NCBI GenBank assembly: GCA_964589415.1
Contig: CAZPRQ010000030.1
Span: 1 to 16,366, forward strand
Direction of reading: 5' to 3'
Length of the DNA: 16,366 nucleotides
Source: CAZPRQ01 sp964589415
GTDB lineage: Bacteria > Patescibacteriota > Doudnabacteria > UBA920
The position numbers and the translations under genes are program-made. The notes below the pieces were generated by a model. It saw only the letters and a program-made list of their open reading frames with translations, was not told the origin of the DNA and made no database searches. Of the stretch, positions 5,518-13,308 are shown in pieces; the stretch's first letter is position 1; every line of letters starts with the position of its first letter.

Positions 5518-5523
5518 TATAAT
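5518..5523 (+). promoter_or_regulatory. Probable -10 box for the giant NTase gene
   Basis: A perfect TATAAT, 47 bases before the ATG at 5570. No convincing -35 element precedes it, so this is a partial promoter call. The region 5426-5569 otherwise contains only A/T-rich sequence. Confidence 0.45.
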
Positions 5524-5569
5524 AAACAAAAGAGGGAAAAAGTGCTAAAATAAAGGCAATAAACAATGC

Positions 5570-8500
5570 ATGCCTGACACAAATGGGGAATTAAATAAAG
5601 TGGAACTTAAGACTGCCCAAGAAGAATTTGGTGGTGATTTTAACAATGAAAATCCGGTAACCACGGACTCGGATTTAGAACAAAAGCCGGAAAAGCCACT
5701 TAATATTCTAGAAAGTCAGCTAACTCAGGAAGAAAAAGTGTGGCATAATATGGCGGGAAATATTTTCGCAGTGGGACAAGTGGGAAGCAGCGTTTATAAA
5801 GACCTAAATAGATACAGAGATTCAAATGCCAACAATGTGGTTATTGATGAATTAGCTTCGCCTGAAGCTTTGCTCCGTCAAATAGAGAAAATGCAGTACC
5901 GGATTGCAGATTTGAGTGAAGCAAGCAAATTATACATTCAACAGGCAATGCAGTTAAGGGAAAAGCTAAAGGAGTTAAGCACCAACCAGGCATTAAGCCC
6001 GGATTCCCTAAGCGCGGTTTTATTGGGCTTAACTGTTGCCATGCAAAATGCGGGCAACAATCTTCTCCAGGCTCGTCAAACAGTGGAGCAAATTTCACTT
6101 TTTGAGAACGCATATATAAACCGGTTGTTAAAAAGTGAAGGTTATAACTTACTGGAAGATTTAAAGAGTCACGTGCAAAATCTTTTTGAAAGACGCCAGC
6201 AGTTAGCGGGAAAAAGATTTGGCGGGCTGAGGCATAGAAAAGAGATTACCCAACTGGACGAGGAGTATAATAAGGGACGTGAACTCTTAAATAAGGCATA
6301 CGTTCATTATTCATCGTATCAAATTGAAATTAAGCAGGCCATGAGCGATTTTCATGAACAAGCCTACCAAACCGTTAAAACGGCTGCCGAGGCCTGTGTT
6401 GTGAGATTTGAAACATACCTGAAAAGCCGGCCTATTGGGAAACCTTCAAAGTCAATGACAAAAGTAATTCCGGTATTGAACAATGTTTCTGAAATGGCCA
6501 AAGATGGTTATATGGAAATATTGCGTCTCATGCCAAATTCGGAAGTCGCAAAGCAGCGTTTTGCCGTTGAGCGAAGCTTTCAAAAAATTTGGTCTATTTT
6601 GAATCCGGCCCTGGAAGCAGCCAGACAAAGCCGATACGATGACAAATTACCAAGGAGAAATAACTTTTACCTTCCAGAATCTAGTGTTATTCGTATTGCG
6701 GCAAGAAATGCCGAAATTAATGAGTGGAAAACTATTACGGCAGATGAGCGGGTAAGGGAATGTGCTTCACCGGAACAGATTCAAATTTGGGAAAGAAGGA
6801 TGGGTGAAATGGCCGCCATGGAACTGGCCTCTTCTTATGAACGGAGTGATTATGAAAATGACAATAAACATAATTGTTTAGACAAAATGCTCGCATGGGG
6901 CGGGGCGGAAATAGCCGTTCAAACTTTAGTCGAAACTCGGGTTAGGTTTGGACAGTTTTTTGGACATGATTACAACGAGAAACTTGCTCAATTTGCCAGA
7001 CGCATTTCTGAGTCGGAGTTGACCTGGTTAAAAGCGCAGTCCCCAAGTGCCGCTCGAGCGTTTGAATTAATAAAAAAACACCCTAAGGATTTGGGCAAAG
7101 AGAAAACTAGTAATCCCGAATACGAAGAGTTAATGGCGCAAATAAAAAACGATCCCGAAGTTACCAGAACAGTCAGGCAGCAGTGTAGGGAATATGTGAA
7201 AGCCGACCAGATTTATATGTTATGCGTAGAAGCCAGCGGGGCAGTATCCGGAATGTATAAGGATTATGGTTCAAATTGGATGCACATTTTAACCGTACCA
7301 GAATTGGAAAAGCAGAGCAAGGAAGCTATATATTACATGAAAGGCACTCCGGGTTTTGAAAAAACACTTTCTTCGGTAATTGGGGTTTTATATAACAACG
7401 CAGTCATGGTGCAAGAAATGCCTGAACCAAGTTCTGTAACAGAACCTGTTAGGTTTGGGTCGTATGGCTACTCGGGATGGAAAATTTCGCTTACCCCTAA
7501 AAAGGTCGCGGAAATGGCGGTTAGTTATGGCCATGACGAAAGTTTGTATAGTCTTTCATACATAGATAATCCGGTTAAGAAAGAAATTTTAGACAATATA
7601 AACCGTACTGCCATAGGTATGTTTGTTCAGGGCAATGACGCGGAAAAGAGATATGTTTTACAATTTGCAAAAAACGTAAAAGACAATATTGATCTTACTG
7701 AAATTTGCAGTTGGCTGGATGCCCAGGGTGAGAACAAAATAGATGGTAAATTGCGGGACGCCTTAATCTTGTGCGCCACAGAACGCGCTAAACATGGAGA
7801 CAAACAATTGGCTTGGGTGGAAATAAAAAGATATGCAGCGGAATATAAAGGTAAGGAATTAATAGAAAAAGGATGGCTTGCGGAGTTGTATATTGCTTGG
7901 GCCGGAGAAGAGTTAAGCCTGGAAGAAGCGGAAATACTAGCCAATGCGTATGGTAAAACGCCTGAGCAACTAAAGCGCTTAAATGAATTTATTGCGCGGA
8001 TGCGCGATATTCTATATTACAGTTATAAGGCGGAGGATTTTAGTGATTGTTTGGAACTTTCCGAGGTATCTGGTCTTATTCCATTCGTCCAAAAGTTACA
8101 GGAGGTTTCCAGCTACAAGTTTAATCCGCGTGAGAGGGAAGAGCTAAAAAGTTTAATGCCTTACGGTGATAAATGTATTAGCTTTATAAAGCTTACCGGT
8201 TTAGGATTTCGTATTGACCAGGTCCCCATTACCATACTTATGGTGGAAAATATCAAGGAACTGGAAAACATAAAACAGCAGTATGGAGATGAGTTTTTGC
8301 GGAATGTAGTGGATGTCTGCTATACCCAGTCGACAGGTAATTTTTTACGGGAAAATGAAAAAAGATTTGGGGAGGTAGTTAAGGCATTGGTTGATATATA
8401 CAACAAATTTTCGCCTGAGTATGACCTAAAGAGCTTAAATGCCATTATTGGGAGCAGTATAGCAAAATTTTTGGAAGTAACGCCGGAACTGTGGCAGATT

Positions 8501-10654
8501 TATATGGAAATTTTTCTAAAAATATACAATTCACCGTCGCAGGAAATTCAGAGAATTAAAGACCAGCTAATTAGCCAACTTTTAGAAAACCCCAATCCGG
8601 TTCAAGCTTATGAAAAAATTGAGCAGATATTCATAAAAAATAATTTACCAACTGTTGGCAAGGTTTTTAAAATTTTTTCCACGCTTTACCCGACAAAACA
8701 TTTGGAATTAAGGCTTGCTCAATATAATACCAGCCCGGTATTAAAGGCAATGAGTACAAGGAGAAAATATTATACATTGTACAGGGATTTGCTTCGCTGC
8801 CACATTGAATCCGGCAACCGTTCTTTAAGGGATTACGCGGCAGTTTTGTTTGAAGGCCAGCAATACCTAGATAAAGCGGAAACGCTTGGGTGGGAACAAT
8901 TAACCAGCGAGGAAAAAGAGAGACTGGGCTACATTTTAAAAAAATTTCACACCTTGCTTCAAAACTCTACTTTAGGTAGTAAAATAACAGTAGGCTCCGC
9001 CGGTCTGGCCGAAAACTTGAATGGATTGTACGAAAAGTTGCGTAAGGCATTAGGCGTAAAAGCGGGGCAAAAAATTAGCGACAGGGTGGCGGAAATGTAC
9101 TTAAAGCCCGCGGGAATTGGCAGTTTGCGCGAATTGCTCCAAGAAATGAGCCAAAAAAAAGCCGCAGCCCATGACCGTAATGTGGACTTGGTTAAAAACG
9201 CGATTGATGGCAAGTTAACCGCTGGGGTCGGTGATATGTTTAAGGGTGTTGACATGCAATATATTTCCAATATTTTCCAGAATGGATCCGTTGCAAAGGA
9301 ATTTTTAGGGGCTGGTGCTGACCAAGATTCAACCCCTATGGACACGGACGTGGCGGTTATTCAGCCGGAAGATATGGACGGCGGTTTTGCGGGCGCATTG
9401 TCAAAAACTATGGCCACGGACTATGCCAAAGGCGGATTACTGTTTTGCGTAAAAGATAGAGGCCAATTTCAGAAAACTGTTCCCGGACAACCCGCCACTT
9501 ATGAAAAAAATAAACTTGAACTTTTTATTACAGGAACTCGTCAACATTATGGCATTCGGACCGGATTTCCATTAACAGAGGTAGATTTTATGATAGCCAT
9601 GCCAGAATTGGCGGAAGACAGGCAAAAGCTGGAAAACTTGTATTTTGAGATTTCCCAAAACGATTATTATATTCCCGTGGTTGACCAGGCAGGCCTTATT
9701 TTATTTACCCCCGAACTTTATAGACAATATAGAAATATTTTTGCGGGTTTAGACAGGTTTGGAAACAGGCATTTGAAGGTTGAATTGATCCGGCCGGAAG
9801 ATAGTTTTTACCCCGATATTCAAGAAATTAAAAAGCATATTTCTGTTGACCAAGAAAAAGCTTTGACCGTGAGCCGTGCTATTCGACAGCATATTTCCGA
9901 AGCATTGCAGGAAGTCGGGGTGCGCCTTAAGCCGGAATATGATTCAAGCATTTTAGGGGCTGAACTCGTGGATATTGGTTCAACTGGCAGAGGGACAAAT
10001 TTGCCGAATTCGTTTGATTTTGACTACAATTTAAAATTGGATGCAGAGGATATAAAAAAGATAGATACAGTAGCTGATTCGCTAAAAAGACAATTTGTAT
10101 ATTCAACTGAATTGGGTAGCTATAAAAAATTAAATTATATACAGCTCCGATTCCAGGGGGTTACGAAAATTGGAAATGTGGTTTTGCCGGAGCCTATGGA
10201 TATAGATATTGGTGTTGGCTCCAAGGCTGAGTTGAAACAATTTGAGACTCAAGACGCGCTGAAAGAAAAATTGGAGTACATAAAATCCCACAATGGTATT
10301 TTGGCATACCAAGACGCTTTGGCAAACATTATTATGGCCAAACGTATTTTGAAAGAAGCCCATGCTTACAAGAAAGAGGGAAGTGAAGGCGGAGAAGGAG
10401 GTTTTGGCGGGGTTGGGACGGAAAATTGGATTTTAGCCAACAACGGCAATATATTACGGGCATTTAGAACATTTAGGAATGCCGCTTATGACAGCACGGG
10501 GCAAAGACTGTCCTTAAGTGATTTTAAAAAGCGATATTTGCTTTATGACGCCGGAATAAATATAAGAAAACAACGGCATGATAATTTTATTGAGTTACTG
10601 ACCCAAGAGGGTTATGGCAATATGTTGGACGCGATAGAAAAATATTTACATTAA
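5570..10654 (+). CDS. Giant helical protein with two C-terminal nucleotidyltransferase-like modules (1694 aa)
   Basis: Residues 1 to about 1240 are mostly helical, with coiled-coil stretches near 90-170, no membrane segment and no signal peptide. Around 1247 comes GAGADQDSTPMDTDVAVI, a degenerate GS...DxD-like motif (Asp1258, Asp1260), with a candidate third acidic strand TEVDFMI (Asp1339). Around 1470 comes a clear Pol-beta superfamily NTase motif: DIGSTGRGTNLPNSFDFDYN (Gly1470-Ser1471, Asp1483, Asp1485), then PEPMDIDIGVG (Asp1544/Asp1546). After it, LKEAHAYKK and GGFGGVGTENWILANNGNI (1610 onward) recall the LKxxxVYG...GFSGYxxELLI segment of archaeal class I CCA-adding enzymes and OAS-like enzymes. 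A nucleotide-transfer activity is therefore likely for the last module; the substrate is unknown. No Shine-Dalgarno sequence is evident before the ATG. Monocistronic, ended by the terminator at 10666. Confidence 0.85.
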   Translation: MPDTNGELNKVELKTAQEEFGGDFNNENPVTTDSDLEQKPEKPLNILESQLTQEEKVWHNMAGNIFAVGQVGSSVYKDLNRYRDSNANNVVIDELASPEALLRQIEKMQYRIADLSEASKLYIQQAMQLREKLKELSTNQALSPDSLSAVLLGLTVAMQNAGNNLLQARQTVEQISLFENAYINRLLKSEGYNLLEDLKSHVQNLFERRQQLAGKRFGGLRHRKEITQLDEEYNKGRELLNKAYVHYSSYQIEIKQAMSDFHEQAYQTVKTAAEACVVRFETYLKSRPIGKPSKSMTKVIPVLNNVSEMAKDGYMEILRLMPNSEVAKQRFAVERSFQKIWSILNPALEAARQSRYDDKLPRRNNFYLPESSVIRIAARNAEINEWKTITADERVRECASPEQIQIWERRMGEMAAMELASSYERSDYENDNKHNCLDKMLAWGGAEIAVQTLVETRVRFGQFFGHDYNEKLAQFARRISESELTWLKAQSPSAARAFELIKKHPKDLGKEKTSNPEYEELMAQIKNDPEVTRTVRQQCREYVKADQIYMLCVEASGAVSGMYKDYGSNWMHILTVPELEKQSKEAIYYMKGTPGFEKTLSSVIGVLYNNAVMVQEMPEPSSVTEPVRFGSYGYSGWKISLTPKKVAEMAVSYGHDESLYSLSYIDNPVKKEILDNINRTAIGMFVQGNDAEKRYVLQFAKNVKDNIDLTEICSWLDAQGENKIDGKLRDALILCATERAKHGDKQLAWVEIKRYAAEYKGKELIEKGWLAELYIAWAGEELSLEEAEILANAYGKTPEQLKRLNEFIARMRDILYYSYKAEDFSDCLELSEVSGLIPFVQKLQEVSSYKFNPREREELKSLMPYGDKCISFIKLTGLGFRIDQVPITILMVENIKELENIKQQYGDEFLRNVVDVCYTQSTGNFLRENEKRFGEVVKALVDIYNKFSPEYDLKSLNAIIGSSIAKFLEVTPELWQIYMEIFLKIYNSPSQEIQRIKDQLISQLLENPNPVQAYEKIEQIFIKNNLPTVGKVFKIFSTLYPTKHLELRLAQYNTSPVLKAMSTRRKYYTLYRDLLRCHIESGNRSLRDYAAVLFEGQQYLDKAETLGWEQLTSEEKERLGYILKKFHTLLQNSTLGSKITVGSAGLAENLNGLYEKLRKALGVKAGQKISDRVAEMYLKPAGIGSLRELLQEMSQKKAAAHDRNVDLVKNAIDGKLTAGVGDMFKGVDMQYISNIFQNGSVAKEFLGAGADQDSTPMDTDVAVIQPEDMDGGFAGALSKTMATDYAKGGLLFCVKDRGQFQKTVPGQPATYEKNKLELFITGTRQHYGIRTGFPLTEVDFMIAMPELAEDRQKLENLYFEISQNDYYIPVVDQAGLILFTPELYRQYRNIFAGLDRFGNRHLKVELIRPEDSFYPDIQEIKKHISVDQEKALTVSRAIRQHISEALQEVGVRLKPEYDSSILGAELVDIGSTGRGTNLPNSFDFDYNLKLDAEDIKKIDTVADSLKRQFVYSTELGSYKKLNYIQLRFQGVTKIGNVVLPEPMDIDIGVGSKAELKQFETQDALKEKLEYIKSHNGILAYQDALANIIMAKRILKEAHAYKKEGSEGGEGGFGGVGTENWILANNGNILRAFRTFRNAAYDSTGQRLSLSDFKKRYLLYDAGINIRKQRHDNFIELLTQEGYGNMLDAIEKYLH

Positions 10655-10665
10655 ATTTTAAAAAT

Positions 10666-10697
10666 AAAAAATATCCCATGCATTGGGATATTTTTTA
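10666..10697. terminator. Bidirectional terminator between convergent genes
   Basis: AAAAAATATCCCA-type arms pair perfectly across a TGCAT loop (10666-10696), with T tracts on both strands. It can end the giant NTase transcript from the left and the metallopeptidase transcript from the right. Confidence 0.9.
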
Positions 10698-10748
10698 TTG
10701 ACATATCTTCGCCTGTTCCACCAAAGGCGGGGTTACTTGTATTTTATG

Positions 10749-10802
10749 CATATACTAAGGTGATATACTAAGGTGACCATTGTATGGGGACCTTTGTATA
10801 TG
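10749..10802. repeat. 13-bp tandem duplication inside a longer inverted repeat
   Basis: TATACTAAGGTGA occurs twice in perfect tandem (10751-10763 and 10764-10776). CATATACTAAGGT at 10749-10761 also pairs with ACCTTTGTATATG at 10790-10802, with one mismatch in 13. It lies just after the stop of the minus-strand metallopeptidase gene. A G+C-rich block at about 10711-10733 (CCACCAAAGGCGGGG) resembles the hairpin at 13074-13093 and belongs to the dispersed palindrome family. Confidence 0.6.
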
Positions 10803-10811
10803 TATGCAGGT

Positions 10812-11894
10812 TTACTGAAAGGTGACATTTTTCATTTTTTCTTTATCTTCAGAACTGTAATATATTCTTTCCAAACTAGACTGATAGCTTTTTAAAGCGT
10901 TTCCTAAAGCTTCTCTAAAATTTGCCAGTTTCATATTTGGCTCCAAATTTAAACCCTGTTTTCTTAAAGACGAAATAATATGTAGGGCAAAGGCGCTGGG
11001 CCCTCTTTCGGCATCGATAATTTCCCGTAAAATTTTTTCGAGAAGTTTTTTATCTATGATCAAAGGAGAACCGGCTTCATTGAACATATCTCTTTTAATA
11101 CATACAGTACCTTCATCCACTTGGATTTTAGCACCGTCTTCCAGTTGTAACTTATTATATATATCCCTCAATTGAGCAATGTTTACTTCCAAGACTCGGG
11201 TTTCTGGTTCAGGCTTAGAGTAATAGTCCCAAGCATGTCCAATTTCATGCAATAATTTTAGAATTTGTCCCGGGTGAGATAAATCTCCGTAAAAAATTTC
11301 CTTTGTTCTTTTTAGAACTTTAAAACCATCATCCAATTCCTCGCGCTTAGCGCCTTCATAGTTGGTTAATAAAATTTGGTTTTTACCTCTTCTCGCTAAT
11401 ATTCTATTTTCAACTTCATTTGTGGCTTCGTTTAGAGAAGGTCTGAGAGAATGCCCTGGCGGTAGGATGTCGTTTATTTTTATTTCTTTGCCATCTTCTG
11501 AGCGCACTATTAATTCAGAAGCTTTTTTAACTTGTTTTAACTTTGTAAAATCTTGACTATCTAAAGATTCTTTTTCATAAGAACTGGCCTTTACCCTTTC
11601 TTCCAGGAAAAGATTGCTATTTTCTATTTTTATTTTAAAACGCTTTATTTGGAAGAAACCTCCCTCATCTTTACCCTCAACCATATTTGAATGCGGAATG
11701 TCTTCCCAATTTGCATCCAAGCTACTTTCTGGTCTCAATTCGGAAGGCAATTGTTCCAGCGCTTCCTTTGCAAGAGAGCCCCATCTTTCTGTATTATTAT
11801 ATGGTGAAATAGGGTCCCTTTCCGCCTCTTTAAGCACTTTTATTACAACATTAGGGTCCAATTCTTGACGGCTAAATTCCCTAGATGGATTCAT
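10812..11894 (-). CDS. Putative zinc metallopeptidase (HEIGH motif)
   Basis: A 360-residue soluble protein. EIFYGDLSHPGQILKLLHEIGHAWDYY contains an HExxH zinc-binding motif at His216-Glu217-His220, on a helix after a strand and a short loop, as in gluzincin-type domains. About 76 residues later, DAERGPSAFALHIISSLRK offers Glu296 as a third ligand, with an ER-x-x-AFAL pattern. Residues 78-200 are beta-rich (FFQIKRFKIKIENSNLFLEE, KNQILLTNYEG). There is no signal peptide, so the enzyme should act in the cytosol. The substrate is unknown; ImmA-like regulatory cleavage is one possibility, unsupported by a partner regulator. A promoter at 11996-12024 and a 10-bp inverted repeat at 11918-11952 precede it. 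It is convergent with the giant NTase gene. Confidence 0.65.
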   Translation of the reverse strand: MNPSREFSRQELDPNVVIKVLKEAERDPISPYNNTERWGSLAKEALEQLPSELRPESSLDANWEDIPHSNMVEGKDEGGFFQIKRFKIKIENSNLFLEERVKASSYEKESLDSQDFTKLKQVKKASELIVRSEDGKEIKINDILPPGHSLRPSLNEATNEVENRILARRGKNQILLTNYEGAKREELDDGFKVLKRTKEIFYGDLSHPGQILKLLHEIGHAWDYYSKPEPETRVLEVNIAQLRDIYNKLQLEDGAKIQVDEGTVCIKRDMFNEAGSPLIIDKKLLEKILREIIDAERGPSAFALHIISSLRKQGLNLEPNMKLANFREALGNALKSYQSSLERIYYSSEDKEKMKNVTFQ

Positions 11895-11917
11895 AAAATT
11901 TTTAATTAAATTGAGCG

Positions 11918-11952
11918 ATTAACAACAATATGAAAAATTTTATGTTGTTAAT
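11918..11952. promoter_or_regulatory. Candidate operator or leader hairpin of the metallopeptidase gene
   Basis: ATTAACAACA (11918-11927) and TGTTGTTAAT (11943-11952) form a perfect 10-bp inverted repeat with a 15-base spacer. It lies between the predicted minus-strand promoter and the ATG at 11894. Perfect arms with no T tract suit a dimeric repressor site or an mRNA hairpin more than a terminator. Confidence 0.5.
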
Positions 11953-11995
11953 ATGGCAGGTCGTTTAGAATATCCTAAAATTTAAATCTGGTTTA

Positions 11996-12024
11996 ATTAT
12001 ACGCTTATTTATTAAATATTTCTA
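11996..12024 (-). promoter_or_regulatory. Promoter of the metallopeptidase gene
   Basis: On the minus strand TAGAAA (12019-12024), 17 bases, then TATAAT (11996-12001). The surrounding 28 bp (11993-12020) recur with two mismatches at 15716-15743, upstream of another minus-strand gene, with the -10 box in the same place. Confidence 0.6.
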
Positions 12025-12031
12025 TAATGTC

Positions 12032-12059
12032 TTGACAGAGCCTAAAAATACGGTACAAT
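12032..12059 (+). promoter_or_regulatory. Promoter of the Bax inhibitor-1 family gene
   Basis: TTGACA (12032-12037), 16 bases, TACAAT (12054-12059): a consensus -35 and a near-consensus -10. It is divergent from the metallopeptidase promoter a few bases away, and predicts a 5' leader of about 170 bases before the ATG at 12238. Confidence 0.75.
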
Positions 12060-12065
12060 ATAATG

Positions 12066-12237
12066 TTTATTATAATTGTTATATCTGCTTGTCTGTGGCT
12101 TTTAGACGATAATTTCTTGTCGTTATTGAGCCGCAGTGCAATCTGCACCAGCAGGGGGATCGTTGAGGTTATTACCTTACGTATTTCAGCATTGTCCGGC
12201 AGCGTTTTTCGACACCTACACTAAGGAGAAGCACTTT
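12066..12237 (+). promoter_or_regulatory. Long 5' leader of the Bax inhibitor-1 family gene
   Basis: About 170 bases lie between the predicted transcription start and the start codon. They include short possible hairpins (for example ACGA/TCGT near 12106-12123) and end in AAGGAG about 9 bases before the ATG. No known riboswitch was recognised. The length suggests control by RNA structure, but a reading frame open through most of the leader means an upstream start cannot be excluded. Confidence 0.35.
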
Positions 12238-12927
12238 ATGGATTTCTCGAGTTCTACGATACTCGAAGATCGAATGAATCGTATCATGGGTCGGGAAGAC
12301 ACAATGCCGGCACGGGCATACATTCTTACCCTTTCCCTGTTCATCGCCGGTGGACTCGCATTGGCCGCGTTCGTGGCCAGCCTGACCTACAACATGCAAA
12401 CCACCCTGTGGTGGCTGTTGCCCTACTTCGGACTCTCCATTCCGGGTGTCATCCTCTCGGCGAAGTCCGATCACTGGCCATTCAGCACGCTCGGTTATAT
12501 CATGGTAATCGTACCAACGGGTGCGATTATTGGACCGTATGTTCATCTGTACAAGATCGAGTCCGTGCTCGAAGTCGCCGTGGTTACCATGGGTGTCAGT
12601 CTCGGGATTGGTATCATGGGAGCGATCTATCCTAAGAGTGTCGAACACTGGGGAGGGTTCCTCCTTACGGCGCTTATCATCCTAATCGTCGGCGACCTTG
12701 CAAAGGCTTTCATGCCGGCGTTCGGCCTCCAGCCGACGGCGCTTGCTCTGTGGGACTGGGTTGGAGTCTTCCTCTTCTCGGCGTTCATCTTCTACGATAT
12801 GAATCGAGCCATGCGCATGCCGTACACGCTCGACAACGCTGTGGACAACGCGGTTGCCCTCTACCTCGACATCATTAATCTGTTCATTCGTCTCCTCTCC
12901 ATTATGGGAGAAAAGGACAGCGATTGA
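12238..12927 (+). CDS. Bax inhibitor-1 (TMBIM/YetJ) family membrane protein
   Basis: A 229-residue protein with about seven hydrophobic segments (residues 28-50, 57-74, 83-105, 110-130, 140-160, 170-188 and 207-223). The C-terminal part FSAFIFYDMNRAMRMP...AVALYLDIINLFIRLLSIMG is the Bax inhibitor-1 signature. Asp187 (FYDMNR) and Asp211 (YLDIIN) match the two aspartates that form the pH sensor of Bacillus YetJ, a calcium leak channel. It should sit in the cytoplasmic membrane. ATG at 12238 was preferred to the upstream in-frame ATG at 12136 because AAGGAG lies about 9 bases before it and the fold begins there. G+C is much higher than nearby (36 of 60 in 12421-12480), so recent transfer is possible. 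It has its own promoter and terminator. Confidence 0.85.
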   Translation: MDFSSSTILEDRMNRIMGREDTMPARAYILTLSLFIAGGLALAAFVASLTYNMQTTLWWLLPYFGLSIPGVILSAKSDHWPFSTLGYIMVIVPTGAIIGPYVHLYKIESVLEVAVVTMGVSLGIGIMGAIYPKSVEHWGGFLLTALIILIVGDLAKAFMPAFGLQPTALALWDWVGVFLFSAFIFYDMNRAMRMPYTLDNAVDNAVALYLDIINLFIRLLSIMGEKDSD

Positions 12928-12939
12928 GCAGTCACCGCT

Positions 12940-12978
12940 ACCGCTGGGTCTCGCAAGGGATTCAGCGGTTTAATTTTT
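12940..12978 (+). terminator. Intrinsic terminator of the Bax inhibitor-1 family gene
   Basis: A 13-bp stem including wobble pairs (12940-12952 with 12957-12969) is closed by a GCAA tetraloop and followed by TTTAATTTTT. It starts 13 bases after the stop codon. Confidence 0.9.
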
Positions 12979-13013
12979 ATGGAAACGGAGACATGACCCG
13001 TTTTCTTCCCCAC

Positions 13014-13047
13014 AAAAAAACTTCCACCATGAGGGTGAAAGTTTTTT
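13014..13047. terminator. Bidirectional terminator, copy 1 of a repeated hairpin
   Basis: ACTTCCACC and GGGTGAAAGT arms (one mismatch) are framed by seven A and six T, so it can act on both strands. A nearly identical hairpin lies at 16318-16350. It follows the Bax inhibitor-1 terminator by about 35 bases and may insulate the cassettes on either side. Confidence 0.8.
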
Positions 13048-13056
13048 GTTTGTAGG

Positions 13057-13093
13057 CCCGCTCTGTACGGGTGCCCGCCTTACCAAAGGCGGG
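13057..13093. repeat. G+C-rich palindromic repeats (REP-like)
   Basis: CCCG/CGGG (13057-13071) is followed by a perfect hairpin CCCGCCTT-ACCA-AAGGCGGG (13074-13093). The ACCAAAGGCGGGG core also occurs near 10719-10733. There is no T tract, so it is probably a dispersed palindrome and not a terminator. The gene-free stretch 13048-13308 also holds direct repeat A and a possible promoter (TTGCAT near 13228, TATGAT and TATAGA downstream). Confidence 0.6.
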
Positions 13094-13132
13094 GGAAAAC
13101 TTATTCTTGTCCGACGAATCCGCCTAGGATGA

Positions 13133-13169
13133 GAAGTTGGATGGCGTTAGTTAGGGAGATTTATAACTT
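13133..13169 (+). repeat. Cassette-flanking direct repeat A (37 bp)
   Basis: It begins GAAGTTGGATGGC and ends AGGGAGATTTATAACTT. It matches 29 of 37 positions with repeat B at 13985-14021, and the 17-base 3' ends differ at one position. Each copy is bounded by AAGTT and AACTT in inverted orientation. Confidence 0.6.
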
Positions 13170-13308
13170 AATTTTGAATTCGTCTGTTGCTCAGTTTTCT
13201 GGCTATCGATACAGTAAAGTCATTGCATAGTTTTTGAGGATATGATACGGTATAGAGTCGTAAGACGGCTTTGCGGTGTGCCAAACACTGCTTCAAAGGA
13301 GGTGTGTG

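Noticed and set aside
5570..10654. CBASS-type cyclic nucleotide synthase
   Set aside because: The NTase motif would allow it, but no CBASS effector or Cap genes lie nearby and the extra 1240 residues do not fit known CD-NTases; left as one of several possible roles.
12172..12648. Minus-strand frame of 158 codons opposite the Bax inhibitor-1 family gene
   Set aside because: A shadow of a well-supported membrane protein in G+C-rich sequence, where long antisense frames are common.
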